A stretch of DNA of 64,000 nucleotides from Chrysomallon squamiferum (GCA_012295275.1 CM022671.1:34774183-34838182); one strand, 5' to 3'; counted from the stretch's first letter, positions 1-14,800 are shown. Made by a program: numbers and translations. The notes: generated from the letters alone by a model not told the origin.

Positions 1-332
1 CATGGTTTCTGCAGACTATTTCAAGCCGAAATAAAACAAATAATTCTTTTCAATTTTTAATCATTTTGATATGAATAAGAACTGCTGAATGTAGACAACG
101 AACTAGTCTATGGAAGAGTATGGATCTTACGTCTTCAAAGACCCCCGCGACCGAAAATATTACGCTAGAATTTGAAACTTCCACCTCCAGATTCGCTGTT
201 AAGTAAGGGCTGATATCGAACATCCTGGAACCTTGGGCTCACAAAAGGAGGAACCAGCGAAATGATGATTCGCCAGTCAGATTTAGGATCCCTGTAGCTC
301 CATACTCCAAACCTGATACCAGAATTCGTCTC

Positions 333-365
<33 letters not shown>

Positions 366-2251
366 AAGAAGAAGAAGAAAAAAATAAAGACAAGGGCGTC
401 TTAGAGTCGCCTGGTTCTTGGAACATGCAATTCACAGCGAGCACAGGCCGCTTATTTACATTTTTTATTTGTAATTAAAACCTGCTGGACACTGATCACG
501 TGTGTGAGTCTCCCTGTTTTTAAACTGTGAGCTGAGTCACAAGACAAATGATTCCTTCTGAAATTCTCCCGTTGTTCACTTCTACACTTTTGTTCTGTTC
601 TTTGTTTGCGGGAGGGTATCTGTGATGATGATATATTACAGTCAAAACGCGGTGATTCGCTTCGTGGTCTGATTTGATCTATTCAAAACAGATTTTTCTA
701 TGTATCTTTCTGTTTACACTTTGGCAGTAAGATAGCTAACACGGTCTTTTGACACACAATTCACGTGATGGTGACGCGAATAGGAAATCGACGAAATAAC
801 GCATCAAGGAGGATCGATCCTAAAATAATAGCGTCTGAGATTTCATCACATCCCCGTTTTTATTAAAAAGTCTATGCATCGAAGTTCCTTCAGTTAATCT
901 TCTAACACGCAACATAAAAAGCCTGGCTACGTCTTCATCAGACAATAAATGGAGGAAGGTTGCTAGGTTCAGTCCACTTTGGTTTTAACACAGCTGTAAA
1001 GGGAAATGAAAATGTACAGCATGAGTACACGGAATAACGCAGAATGGTTCTTCATCTGAACACAGGTCTAAAGAAACACAGAATGAGCCTTCTCGAGAAA
1101 TCATAAAATCGTCTTGAAATACGGCAGAGATGAAATCTACGGTGACAAGAATTGTTTTGAATTTCTTTCCAGCTGTGCGGTGTCAAATGATGTCTTTGAA
1201 AAATGTATCTGAGATAAAAGTAAATGAATTAAACAGGACCATGCCTCAGGATTATTTAGCAATTAATTCAAACCCTCGTCCTAACAAGCAACAAAACAAA
1301 TTCAATTGTAGTTAAATAACTACGTCAGCGACAACTTGACACAGACTGCTCTAATCTCAGATGGCGCCAATGATAAAGCGTTAACGACTACAGCAACGAC
1401 AATTAAATTTATTCTCACTACTTTTACTCAAAACGATTCGAAACCAGATTCACAAGATGGCAAAAAGAAGAAGGAGTTTGTAACGAAATTACACGTTTTA
1501 AACGTTTTAACTGGAATCCTCTGATCGTAATGTCCTGCTTCACACTTAATGAATTTCGACGACCTACTTGAATAAATTAATTACTTCTGATGAATGAAGC
1601 ATGCCCTCGTGATCAGACCCCAACTACTACGTCACCATCTCCCCACCACCGACACGTATAAATTGTGTTGGGAAATTCGACTCCTGCCATTCATTGCAAA
1701 CTTAAAGACGTGTCCCGTTAAATGATACTTGTTTTTCCTCTGGGATATTTAAATTAGATTGAGTTGCCGATTTAATAATGACTTCTTTTTCTCTGTCTCT
1801 TCTTCACTGTCTCCCAAAAAATCGTCCCATAACACGCGATCATTGTTACAGATCTAAGAGGGAGGGAAAAAAAACTGTTTGAAATTTCAGTCACAGATTT
1901 TCATCCTTCGTTCTCCTCGTGGCTAACACAAAAAAAAAATGTCGGAATAATTTTGGTGCTTATTTGTCACCAGTAAAACAGAATGTGTGTAATTTTATTA
2001 GCTATATAAATAAAATAAAAAACATCCAAATTTATAGCCATTGTCATGTAGCCTAGACTGCAGCCGTTTTATTAAACACAAATTTGGTAGTATAATTGAA
2101 AGGCTTCGACTTGGGGGTAAAATATTTATTAATTTATTTATTGTTTATTAGTTGGCTTCCGAGCAATCCCCGGCTTTATGCTTATTTTAACAAAGATTTT
2201 GGTATGAAAAGCTCTGTCCGTGGTCAAACGTGTGGCTATGTGTGTGTCTGC

Positions 2252-2254
<3 letters not shown>

Positions 2255-2319
<65 letters not shown>
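2255..2319. repeat. (GT)n microsatellite
   Basis: Nearly pure GT run of about 65 bases. Confidence 0.97.
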
Positions 2320-2322
<3 letters not shown>

Positions 2323-3653
2323 CACATGTATATTGAATTATCAACTTCTGCAATTTTTATTTTATTGTAACAACAGCAGAAATCTGTATTCCTTTAAAAC
2401 CTTGTAAGTATTTGTTCAGCAGCAAATAACTAAAATGTTACAAGTCATTCGAGTTTTTCATATTCATCTACTGAAAATTTTCACGATCCTTGATAAGAGT
2501 GTTTCATGGTATATGCTGATCTACTTGATTCTACTGTTTTTCTGGAGAAAAACATAAAAAATTTCACAAATTGAAAAAAAAAAGAAAAATGATATAAAAA
2601 AAAGAATAAAACATTTTAGGAGAAAAATGAATACGGGAGATATCATTTCAGGATTTTAAAACAAAGGCTCATTTAACAAGTCACCAGTGATGGATTCTGT
2701 TATTGAAATAGATGGAAAATGACTTCTTCGTTCACGGGAAACCAGAAATGATTTCTCTCTGCCAGTTCCAGGACACTGAATTCAGAAAACTGTTAAACGC
2801 TCTTCACAAAATCAATAATTTCCTCTTTTTTTATAATTTAATTTTTTTTTTTGGGGGGGGGGCAATATTCTTTCTTATTTTTCTATTTATTTGTACGTTT
2901 ATGTCGAGTTCAAGCAGCCTTTTAAACCAACAACGTCAAAAAAGAGTACACAGCTTTCAAAAACTTTGCGTAAATATTTTCGATCAATATTCATAAGCTC
3001 ACTCTGCAATTAAGTAGTGATTAAACAATTTTGTAAATCATGTAACCTTTGTATTTTTCTGCTTTATTCATAACAATATATGTTTGCTTGTGCGTGATAG
3101 TATACGAGACAAATTGTTTTAAATGCGTATCTAATTTGATAAATGCCTGTAACTGCATGCTTTAATAATATTTAATAATATTTATGCTTTAAAAAAAATG
3201 TGTTTTTTTCTTTTATAAATGTTTTTAACCCTCTCTCTAATAATTAATCCTAATTCTTCTTCTATTTACTTACGTGCGTACGCGTTTTACCCCATTCCTT
3301 TTAAACTGCGTCTTCGAGTCGTTTCTGGTAGTCCGGTTTTTAGCGTTTCCCTTATTTATTACGTGTGTTAGTAATATTACTGCATTGACTGTTTCCGTGT
3401 AACGTAAAATGTCATTGACGAAATTAGCTCCTGTTAGCAGTAATAACTTAATGCACTGCTCGTTAGAGAATCGTATCCAGGAAATTGATGACTTAATTGG
3501 AAATTAATTTTAAAATGAGGTTTCCTGGGGTTTTCAGTGATTTGTGGTTTAGTTTGTTTGTTTGTGTTATAGAGATAGACAGATACAGACATATATATAT
3601 ATATATAATTTACTTTATACTTCACGTTTGTGTTATATAGATAGACAGATATA

Positions 3654-3698
<45 letters not shown>

Positions 3699-4464
3699 TA
3701 CTTTATACTTCACTTTAGTAAACTGTATTTTATTCATTCATTCATTTAATTCTGTTTCATTTATTCACTAAATTCATTCGAACATTTCGTTCTTTCTTCA
3801 TTTTTTTTTCTTTCATAATTCGTTCATTTTTTTTTCTTCACTTATTCATTTCATTTATTTCTTCTTCTCTCTTTTATTAGATATGCCAAGTTGCACGAAA
3901 CTAATAATATAAAACAATAAAAAAAATTTAAAAAAAAAAAAAAGTCGCTCGAGGCAACCATATTTAAATTGTCGATTTTGTTTGGATTTCCACGCCTCTA
4001 AGACAATAGTGAACTGTTTATTTTCGCTTTTCTTTTTTTTTTTTTTTTTTTAAGTAAAATATTTACTTCCATTAATTTATTTCATTCATTCTTTCTTTTC
4101 TTTTTTTCAGCTTTAAAGTGTCTAATATTACTGTTTTGTCGTTTGCTAAAAGACGGTTTGCGATCTACATATTTGAGAGATATCTTTAAATAATAATAAT
4201 AATAATAATAATAAAGCATTAGTGGCAAAAATAATAATAATCAGAAAAAATGACCCAAAATAATGGACAATTATTTTTATCATGATGAATATTGAAACAG
4301 AATGATGAAAAAACTGAAATTCAAGTTTGTTCTCGTATTATCTGTGTGTGTAGATAAAGAAATATTCATTGTTGTATAAAAAAAAGAAATTATGTGACGT
4401 GTGTGTGTATGGGTGTATGTGTGTGTGTGTGATGCGTACAGAAATGTTTTTCATCTTGGTTCAC

Positions 4465-4493
4465 ATTCCTTGGCTCTTTGGTTCGAATCCCCG

Positions 4494-4495
<2 letters not shown>
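4465..4495 (+). repeat. Isolated pol III B-box (SINE remnant)
   Basis: GGTTCGAATCCCC is a perfect B-box, with no clear A-box upstream, and runs straight into a TA dinucleotide array. Probably a 5'-truncated SINE with a repeat tail. Confidence 0.35.
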
Positions 4496-4529
<34 letters not shown>

Positions 4530-5971
4530 TCCATGACTAAATTTTTAACATGCTGACTTACAGAGACGTTATGACACAGGCCATTCTTCAAACTTCGTCA
4601 AAAGAGGCGTTCGTCACTGCGCACTTTCTAACATTTAAGAGTTTCCCCAGTTAAATTTCGACTGTTATAACATGTTCAGCATCCCAGTCTGAGAAAATCC
4701 TATTACCAGAAAGGTTATCCAATCAGCGTTTTGTAAAAGACTGTTCGAATGACTTGAATTAAGATGCATTACCCTGATGCAAAAAAAAAAAGAAAACGTG
4801 TGATTTACGGCTTGGTTTCGGGGAGCTTAAGTGAAAGCCGGTAATTTTGAAAACACCAAATAATCACTATAATTAGGCGTAAAAATGGCTGACGAAATGG
4901 CGCTGAGGTTGGACGCACTAGAAACGTCGGGGTGCAAAGGAATGGGTAACGCGTTGTTAAAAGGCATTGTTTGTGGTCCGGTACGGGGTTTAACAGAACC
5001 GGAAGTGACAAGTGTCTGTTCATATCCTGGCGTTCGTTTTGTGTCGTCCCCAGAACATTAGTGAGGCAGGGAAGAGGAGGGGAAGGAGAAAGAAAGAGAG
5101 AATGGTTGGCTGAGAGAAAAAATATTGAATTTGCTTCGTTAGAGGATATTAAGTTTCGTGACCTCATTAACTGTGTTACCATTCGGCTTCACGCTAATCA
5201 CAGTGACAAGAGGAAGCATCGAGTTCGTGGCGCTTTTTTTTTTTTTTTTTTTTTTTTACTTTTCTTTTTAAAATTTTCGTCTCGTTTGCAGTGTGGCACT
5301 CAGCTCTCGTAGTGTCTGGCTTTCGAAAATTAGAATCCTTGATTCCCAAATCCTTTCACTGCCAGTTCTTTGTTTTGTCAAAATTGTGTTTTCTTTGTGT
5401 AATAAAAATAATAATAATAGTAATAATAATAATAATAATGATATGAATATTAAAAATTGTTTCAAAAATAACAGCAGCAACAACAGCAAATGCAGTGAGT
5501 CATTTCTTTGTGTTTTACATCTTTTTTGAAACGTTTTTAAATTAATTATGTTTTTGTTTTTGTTAACTTGATGTCGATATTTGTTTTGTTGTTGTTGTTT
5601 TGTGTTTTTCGTTTTTTTATTTTTTCAGATATATTTTAATGATAAATCTTTCACCTAAATCCTTATATCCCCAAAAAGCACTTTTAATAACTTCCAATCA
5701 ATGATATAGTTTCAGCTCTCAGATTCTTTGCCATTTTCACATTCTACATTCCTTTTACATTTCATGTATTTTTTAATCATCTATCCTTTTCCCGGAAACA
5801 GTTTTATTTTCTGCCTCATATTTTACTTTATCAGTTTCAAGTTTTTTCCGTTCTCACACTCCAGCACTAAAACATTTTCCATTCAATCCTTTTACCACTA
5901 ATAACTTTATACAACCCACCTTCCGTTTACAAGTAATATATTTTCCAATTTGTTGACCGTACGACGATGAT

Positions 5972-6150
<179 letters not shown>

Positions 6151-6299
6151 TTTCATTATAGATAGCACCCAGTCATTCATTACCGATCTGTTTTAATATT
6201 AGATCGCAATTTACTGAAAGTACTCGTCAGTTCCAGAGAAAGTTTATGTTTTCTAGTCATTAACCTAACAGCTAATCAATGAGCGAACATCACTGATTG

Positions 6300-6735
6300 C
6301 TAGGACATGAAAAATGCATGAACTGATCAAGCGCCGGGGTCAAGCCAATAACTCTGTGTTATCGCGAATCACTGCGATTTGGTCACTTCTTTCCCAAAGA
6401 CACACGTGAGCCCCGCGCAAGGAAACTGTCTCAACACAGAACTGCAAACCACAAGCGACGCTGTTGGCATGTCATCGATCGCTCGAACTGTAGCAGCTCT
6501 GAGCGCGGTTTCTGTCTCTGCATTTAGTCTCGCATAGTTCAGGTGGTTTGAGGTGACATGGACAGCTATCTGTGATGTCCAAGTGTTAATGACTGGATTT
6601 CCACAATCCTGCTAGAAGATCATTATTTTATTTTATCTTATTTTTTTATTTTTTTCTCTCTCTCACTACTTGGACAGTACGTCTCGCAGTAACATTCGTG
6701 AACGTGGCGGAGCTCTCACGTTTAAAACAGTAAAG
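6300..6735 (+). promoter_or_regulatory. Candidate promoter or untranslated exon
   Basis: A CpG-containing complex block (for example GAGCGCGG near 6500 and the GTGGCGGAG stretch near 6702) with no long frame. It ends AGTAAAG followed by GTTAGT at 6736, which fits a donor moderately well. It could start a transcript leading to the downstream gene or be unrelated. Confidence 0.15.
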
Positions 6736-7050
6736 GTTAGTTAGTGTACGTTTGATGTTTCTGTCTTTAGTGTCGACTTTTATAGCGTTTTATGCTCGAG
6801 TTTATAACGGGACTTATCTTCAGTTAAATTAATTTGCGTTTATGTCGTAGTATTTTGCAGTAAAACGTTGGTGGATATTTCGTGTATGTTTTTATTATTG
6901 TGCAGTTTCATTTGAGTGTATGTTTATAACGATATTTCTCTTAAATTAATTTGAGTGTATATATTAATCTGTACTTTGTAGTAAAGTGTTAGCGGATTTG
7001 TTATGTCTTTGCTTTTAGTGTTATGTATTATAGTGTTTTTATACATGCTT

Positions 7051-7051
<1 letters not shown>

Positions 7052-7094
<43 letters not shown>

Positions 7095-7118
7095 TGTTTG
7101 TGTGTGTGTGTGTGTGTG
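7052..7118. repeat. (GT)n microsatellite
   Basis: GT run with two GTTT interruptions. Confidence 0.97.
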
Positions 7119-7741
7119 TACGTGTTTATAACAGCAACTATATTGACTGAATTAATATGTCTGTATGTGTGTGTATGTGTGTGTTTGTGAGTTATAGTGC
7201 TGAATGTAGGTACTGTATAATAGTATTTATCTTTCTTAGAATTAATTTGCTTTAATATATGAAATTTTTAAGCTGAATTGCTAGTGTGTATTATATATCA
7301 TCGTTTTTAGCTTATAGTATTTAGTATATGTATATATGTATACATAACTTATTTATTTTCTTTCATTATATTTAACTGTATTTACCAGGCGTATTTTATA
7401 TCTCACAGTCTATCGGTGTTTGGTGTTTTTACAGATCTGTACGTAACGTGACTAAATATTTACTTGTATATTATTTGATGTATCAGTCGTTGTCTATGTA
7501 ATAATAGCTTTTTCATATCTGTGTGTTTAAAACATGGATTATCTTCTTTAAAACTCTTAGAACCCTAGCATCATTTATAATTGATGATGCAGTTAGGTTA
7601 AATAAATATGTATCGATGTTTTTAAAATAAAATAAAATGTACGTTTCAAAAATAAAAAACACAATGGAAATAATATTATCATTTTACTGATTTAAAAAAT
7701 ATATATCATACATTTTTTTATAATGAAGAAATTTTTTAGAT

Positions 7742-7746
<5 letters not shown>

Positions 7747-7832
<86 letters not shown>
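7747..7832. repeat. (CT)n microsatellite
   Basis: Pure CT run of about 86 bases. Confidence 0.97.
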
Positions 7833-7838
<6 letters not shown>

Positions 7839-8146
7839 TTGCTATCAAAACCAGAGAATTAACAAACAGAAATTTTAGATGAAGAATTTTCGGGAGACAG
7901 TTTTTTTGTGTGTGTGTGTGCGATATGTCGACCAGCCCTGCTCCAATAACAGCATCGTGTAAACGACGCTGTGGTTGTTCGTCTAGAATGCCATCTGTTT
8001 TAACGCCGACGTGTATTTAGCGTAACCACGTCGCCTTTGTTTGTCAAGAGGACACCTGTCCAGCGTTTGACGAACAAAGTCATCGATTTAAATAAAGCAG
8101 TGAAAGAAACTGTCTCACTCGTACATTCTCGTTTGTTGCGTAGTTT

Positions 8147-8232
8147 CGCGTCGTAGCTCAGTGCTTGATGTTCGTTTCGTGTGCGATGTGCTGCGGGTTC
8201 AGTCCTGAATGATGGACTGTTTGGCTTTATAG
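8147..8232 (+). repeat. tRNA-derived SINE-like head
   Basis: TAGCTCAGTGCTTG at 8153 fits a pol III A-box and GGGTTCAGTCC at 8195 fits a B-box, about 42 bases apart. It does not fold as a full functional tRNA by eye. A GATA tetranucleotide array begins directly after it, as SINE tails often do. Confidence 0.5.
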
Positions 8233-8242
8233 AAAGAGGGTT

Positions 8243-8244
8243 AG

Positions 8245-8296
<52 letters not shown>

Positions 8297-8346
8297 CGGT
8301 AGATAGATAGATTGGTAGATAGATAGATAGATAGACAGACAGATAT
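8243..8346. repeat. (GATA)n microsatellite
   Basis: GATA array with GGTA variants, adjoining the SINE-like head at 8147-8232. Confidence 0.97.
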
Positions 8347-9182
8347 GAAAACAGTTTTACAGCAGGTGTCCAGTTTTAACAAAAGCTAACTGAAGCACAT
8401 CTGGATTTATTTCGTTCCAGCCATAGCATTAAAATTAGCTTGTTTGAGGCTTTCTTGTTCATATATACTTTCTCTTTTAACCAGAACCCAACCAAAGACG
8501 GTTTTATTTTTACTAGTATTCGATACTTTGAATATGTTTTGACTATTTATAATGTTAAGTGATTATTATTATGACGACCTTTCAGCCAGAGCCACATGCC
8601 TGCTTTATCGAGGCGGTAATAAATGTTCCACTGTATATGGGACTGTACATATTTTTAAAATTTCTTGCTGATAACTGACAAGTATAGTCTTCTGAGTGTT
8701 TATGGCGAGTTTCTTCTTTCCTCTTAGTGAAAAAATCAAAAAAAAATCAAAGTCCTTTGGAAACCTTTAATATTAAAATGTGTTAAAGGTTCGTTAAATA
8801 TTTATTGTTTAATTTGGATAAATATCCCTTTAACATGAAACGGAAACCTTTATTGAAAATAATTACTTCGTGACTAATTAAAAAGATGAGGCAATACTCG
8901 AGTTCTCTTCGCCTCCGTCCACACACACCCCGCTCTGCCGCTTATTTCACAGTGATTTAAAATGATTAACAGTTAGCTCAAGAATCGTTTTTCTAATTGC
9001 TTCTTTAATACACACGTTGTTATCTTAGCTGTAAAAATTTCAATATTAGAATATTCGATACTATTAAATAAAAGTCATCTGTGTTAAAAAGACTTACTGG
9101 ACACTTGAATATTTTGTCATACATGCAATCATACACACGCCACTGATATACAAATACGCAGAAATATAAAACAGATACATCC

Positions 9183-9258
9183 ATACACACAAATACACAT
9201 ACACACACACACGCACACTCACAAATATACTTATACATACACATACACACACACACAA

Positions 9259-9307
<49 letters not shown>
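9183..9307. repeat. (CA)n microsatellite
   Basis: Interrupted CA array, pure over its last 50 bases. Confidence 0.97.
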
Positions 9308-9308
<1 letters not shown>

Positions 9309-9695
9309 GCGCACATCTATATGAACTGCAGTTCAAGAAAATTTTAATAATTATTAATCTGTATTCCGCTGTTGAAATTTTATTTATTTCCCTATTATTT
9401 TCAAACGACGCTAAACATCATCATCATCATCGTAAACACGATACCTGTTCTCACGTTTCATTAATTAAGTCATTAATCAAGCACGCCCGTCTGCAGCAAT
9501 TAATTAACTGCCTGAATCAACGTCAACGGCTCGCTCAGATAGAAACACGGTGAAAACGACGTGTTTATGAAATAATAACTCGGCAGTTTGACTCGGCGAG
9601 ACAATAATTAAACTGCACGGTACAGCGTATCATACGATCTGTCAACTAACAAGTACAGCTATAAATGAATTCGTCGTGGGGGGGGGAGCACTTCC

Positions 9696-9746
9696 GTTTC
9701 CATGGGTGATTAATTATTTACCTTATTTCTGCATCACCATGGAAAC
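9696..9746. repeat. Inverted repeat resembling paired X-box half sites
   Basis: GTTTCCATGGGTGAT (9696-9710) and ATCACCATGGAAAC (9733-9746) are reverse complements apart from one inserted G, separated by 22 bases. Each arm resembles an RFX-type X-box half site (GTNNCCATGG). It may form a hairpin or bind a dimeric factor. Confidence 0.45.
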
Positions 9747-10770
9747 CTGACATGGCTGACCGTCTTTGGTAACAATGTAATTCCCAATCATTCAGATACA
9801 ATAGACTGGTTTTTTTGTTTGTTGTTTTTTTAATATTTCATATGCAGAAAGTTTAATATCGGAAAATACTATGTGATTGATTTTTTATTATTTCTTTTAT
9901 TTAATTTTGTTTTGATATAATATATGTATTTTTAATATTTTCTGCTAAAATTATTGTACTTTTACCAGCACTGCTACCGCAGCCACTTCTACTTTCAGTG
10001 CTGTCACAACTGCAACTATTTTACGAAACTACTACTATTACTACTATTACTGCTACTATTACTATACGACTACTACTTTACATTTACTGTGAGAGCATCG
10101 TTATAGTATTGCTACCATCACCACTATGTATTCCTATTGCTAAGACAATGGTGCTACTGTAGATGTTTATTTCATTCTTTAATTTCTTCTTCTTCTTTTG
10201 TTTTAATTTTTGCTTAATTTTTTTACAAATGTTTATTTTTTTAATTATAATTTATTACTATTGTTTTATCTTTTAATTATTATTTTCATTTTTATTATAT
10301 TTTATTTTATTTTATTTCCTTTTTATTTCATTTTTACCTTTTTATTATTTTTTTATTCTTATTTTATTTTACTTTATTTATTTTTTATTTCTACGTTATT
10401 ATATTATATTTTTTATTTTATATATACATATTTTTATTATGATTATTAACTCTACTGTTATTAAATCTAAACTATCATCATTACTCGTGATGACGTACAC
10501 AAAGCGAGTAATCTCTGTACAAAGATATAGATTTTTTTGATTTGTTTTCAAATAGACTACTTGGTGCACTGATTGTTCCGGTGGAATTTGAATAAAGAAT
10601 AATTTCTACGTGAGATCCGTACTTAGAAGGGTTGAAAGTGAAAGATAACAAAGTAATTCTTTATGTAGCGGGATAATGACAAAGATATCGGTCCTTTAAG
10701 ACTACAAGGATTTTACGAAGAAAAATTAAGAGATACACAATTAAGAGAAGGGATATGCATATATACATGG

Positions 10771-10824
10771 TGTGTGTGTGTGTATGTGTGTATATGTGTG
10801 TGTGTGCGTGTGTGCGTGTGTGCG

Positions 10825-10862
<38 letters not shown>

Positions 10863-10864
10863 TG
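10771..10864. repeat. (GT)n microsatellite with GTGC variants
   Basis: GT run containing regular GTGTGTGC higher-order units. Confidence 0.97.
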
Positions 10865-12340
10865 TCTATATATCTAGATTTATAAGTGTGTTTCAAGAAA
10901 AGACATTTGGGATTTCGATGGTAGAAGGTGCATTTTGATTGGTTGTTTGAAACTGAAGGAAAGGTTTCTTCGAAATAATATGTCTGACAGCACCTTAAAT
11001 ATAGAATCACTGCTATTTTGTTGTCAGTACTTGTTTCTTTCAGTTACTGTTATAAAAAGAAAAAGGATATAAACATAACATCTTCCTTTGTCGTAATTCT
11101 ACGGCTAAATTAAACACTGTTTTTCCCATGACCGATGTGACTGGGAAATGTTCTGATCCAAAAAAGCTAAAAACAAAAACAACAACTCATCCACCCACCA
11201 TCACCTGTTCCAATTAATCGTTTTGTATCAGCTGTGTTTGAAAAAACAAAACAAAACAAAAAAACACAACACAATACCAGAAACAAAAATATTGAAATTT
11301 ATTCTTTCCCCTTTCTCCCGTTACGCAGTGACATTGCGCGTGATGTTACAGGACCAGCACTCCCAAGTAATAATTACAACATCTGCGGGGAAATAACAGT
11401 AACCAGTAATCATTACGCAACCAGCGTAACCAAGCATTACGCAAACACCTAGCGACGAAAACTACCATTGTTGCTGAGCACCAAGGGGAAAATGAATTTC
11501 ATTAACACAGGAATTGACACCTCACGTGACGGTGTATGGATGGTCAGTGAAGTGGCAGAAAGCCGCATTAACACGTTGTGTACACCATCAGGGGTCGTCG
11601 TTGTCGTTGCTTGTTTTTATTATTACCTTCTTGACACTTTATTATGCAAGTAATGGTAATGGGTTCTTGCATTATGCATTGCGCTTCAACAGCTAACATT
11701 CTTCTTAGGAGATAATTCCCAAAACATGAAACTTTTCAGTGGTGAATTCAGTAATAGATTTTGTTTGGGAGGGGGGGGCTTCATTACGTTTTACTGTAAT
11801 TTGTATGCCCCTATACAGTACAGCAGTACTCATCGTATCAGTAATAATTAGAAGGAATGGTAATAGAAGAAGAGGCAATAATTAGTAATTATTCTATAGT
11901 AATAATAGTTGTTGTAGTAGCTGTTGTTATAGCAGTAGCAGTTGTTGTAGTGACGATGATGGTAGTTGTAGTAATAGTAGGAACTGTAGTTGTTATGGAA
12001 ATACCAGCAATAGACGTTGTTGTAGCAGCCAGTGTATTAGTTGTTGTTGTAGTTCGTGTAGTGGTTATCTAGTTATTATTGTTAGTGTAGCATTGGAAGA
12101 ACCGTTAATTTACTTGCGACCTCTTCCGCTACTGTTTCTGTGACCGTGAATGTAATGATTATTATTATGTTTACAACTACGACTTGAGCTGCATGCATTA
12201 TTAATGGATCTGAGTTACTGAATATATTATTATTACTGTCATCAGGAGAACAAGAATCGTGATTAACAAACTGTTCTCTGAACAGTTCACTTTTCCTGTC
12301 TTCATTTCTTCCTCCGTTTTTCTGAATATCTGATATACAG

Positions 12341-12342
<2 letters not shown>

Positions 12343-12397
<55 letters not shown>

Positions 12398-12399
12398 GT

Positions 12400-12471
<72 letters not shown>
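12343..12471. repeat. (CT)n microsatellite
   Basis: Two long CT runs split by GGGTGTG. Confidence 0.97.
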
Positions 12472-12476
<5 letters not shown>

Positions 12477-14800
12477 TCTCATCTTTATAGATGTATTTCA
12501 AAAATACAATTTAACTCTATATTTAATATAATACCCATAGATACAGATTCTATCTTCTTCCCATTTTCCTATCTCTTTTTCTTTTTGTCTCCAACTATTA
12601 ACGTCTCTTTCTCTGTGTATCTGTTTCTGTGTGTCTTTATTTCTATCACTGAATCTGTATTCTTTCTTTTTTTGTATCTCTGCTTCTCTTTGTCTGTCTG
12701 TCTGTTACGTGTGTGTTTATTTCTTTCTGTCGCTGAGAATGTACTCTTTATGTCTGTAATTTTATCTGCTTCTCTTTGTCTTTGTCTGTCTGTCTACGTG
12801 TGTGTTTATTTGTAACGCTGAAGCTGAATTCAGTAACGTTCCGTGTCAGTCAATGGCTGTATTGTCTGAGCAGCTCGACTAGCTTTTTATTTTGAAATTA
12901 ATTGCTCGTTCACTTCGTCTGACCCGGCAACTCGCGGTCCACGGTAGGTTTCATTAAAGTCAAATAGGAAGACACGAAACGTTCTTGCGAATATTGCTTC
13001 CCGTGCTCTAACACAATTACAACGCTATTTCCAACCTTGATAACGGCCGATCAAATTATTCGTCACGCTTCCAATAGCCCGAAGCCGCCTTTGTTTTTAA
13101 TCACTGCTGATATTGCTTTTACACCCGAGAGTCACCTCCCTTTTATTCTTTCTGTGTTCTGTCGCAGGAGACTTCAAATAACGAGACTTCCGGCTGTACG
13201 CGAATGGAAAATTTTTTAACCAATTTTGTCCAATGTGAGATGGATTGGATAAACAAATACTTCTTACTCTTTCCTTCTCTCCTCCAGGTCTCGGCTCTGG
13301 CCAGACAATCAGAACTCATCCAGTGAGACTGTTTGAAAACATTAATCTTTAATTTCGCTCAAAGGAATCAACTTTAGAATAATAATCTGTCTTCGGGATA
13401 TTGATTCCATTTACGACAGCCAATTTACGGAGTGTAATCCCACCCCGACACCGACTACAAATGTAATTAAGCATGAAGTTTGCTGTTTTCCTTCAGATGG
13501 TTTCTCGCAACGTGAAGCACAATGTCACTTAATTATCGTCTTGAATGTCGTTGACGTCCACGTTATGGTCTTTTTTTTTTTTTTTTTTTTTTTCCTCCAC
13601 TCCCCTCGTCAGTTCACTGAAAACCTCAGCACATCCCACACTAATGTTTAAACTTAATACTGAAGTCATTTTGTTTCCCCGGCGGCTCCAGAGGTGAGAC
13701 AGTCTCTTTCTTAAAACCTCAGACAGCTGGACAAACCACGTACACTTTCAGTTGATGTCTTTGGCTATGTAATTATTTCTCTTCATGTGCTATTGAAGAT
13801 TCCTTTGTTATTTAAAAAAAAAAAATGTATTATTATTAATATTGTTGTTAGTGGTTGTAGTATTAGTAATAGTAGTAATATTGCAGTAGTAGTTGCAGTC
13901 ATATTAATATTGCAGTAGTAGTTGCAGTTGTAGTTAATATTAGAAGTAGTAGTAGCAACAGCAATAATATTTTATATATATGTATGTTTTATATATATAT
14001 ATATTAATATAAATTTCACTATGTAATTATTATTTATATCTTTTATATTTATAATTTGCATGTTGATATATATTTTTTACTCATTATTATTATGTTTATT
14101 ATTGTCTCTATGCTACTGCGTTATTGCCGCTGTTATCTTAAGTAACGATAAATAATGCAATTTTATAAGACAACGATAACTATCTAATACAGAAAATAAT
14201 GAAAACAGTTTGCAACTGGAGCGATAAGAACGATCACCTGACTTTCAGATCCAGTAAACGATTTATTTATTGTTCTGGGTTCCTGAATGTTCACGTCCCT
14301 TCTTTCCGACCAGTTTGTTATCCCCAACAACCCCTCCCTCTCCTCCACACAGAAAAGTGTGGAACCGCCCTCCTCTCCTGGTTTTCGTGTTAAGATCCGC
14401 GACTCCAATTTACATGGTCATTATTTGGTGAATATTTGATTTGATTTCAAGTCTCACTCAGTCCACAGCGCCTTCGACACATAAAGCTTTCAACAACTTT
14501 GAAATCATTAATTTGCCTCATTTTGCTTTTGTCGCAATGTTGAAGACGATGTCCTTATCGATGTCGACGACAAATTAGACGTTGCAGCTGACGTGACAAT
14601 GAGTGCCGACAAGAACAAAGGAAAGACAGAAAGTAACGTCTAAACTTAAAACGAATTTAACTGAATGATGGTATCATTATACTTTTATGTGTTACTTTTA
14701 TATTAATTTCTTACATACTCTAAATACCACTTTACTATGTTTTCTTTCTTATTTATATATTTTATTTATTTAGAAATTTGTTTCTTTCTGTTTTCCTTTT
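12472..14800. other. Non-coding region with a complex island
   Basis: 12540-12830 is CT-rich and contains a roughly 95-base imperfect duplication (CTGCTTCTCTTTGTC near 12675 and 12767). From 12830 to 13560 the sequence is complex and CpG-containing without a long frame, so it could be a conserved regulatory block. 13850-13970 is built of GTA-type triplets. No known protein domain is seen. Confidence 0.4.

Larger units (their letters stand above)
6736..12342. other. Non-coding region, no gene recognised
   Basis: AT-rich sequence with GT (7052-7118), CT (7747-7832), GATA (8243-8346), CA (9183-9307) and GT (10771-10864) arrays. A SINE-like tRNA head is at 8147-8232. The block 9375-9780 is more complex and contains the inverted repeat at 9696-9746. 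A T-rich stretch at 10200-10440 and a GTA/GTT-rich stretch at 11830-12080 give only low-complexity frames. Confidence 0.5.

Noticed and set aside
8147-8232. Functional tRNA gene
   Set aside because: A- and B-boxes are present but the arms do not pair well enough for a cloverleaf.
13288-13330. Acceptor-like CTTCTCTCCTCCAG followed by a possible exon
   Set aside because: The frames after it are short and show no Ig or other domain, and no matching donor was convincing.
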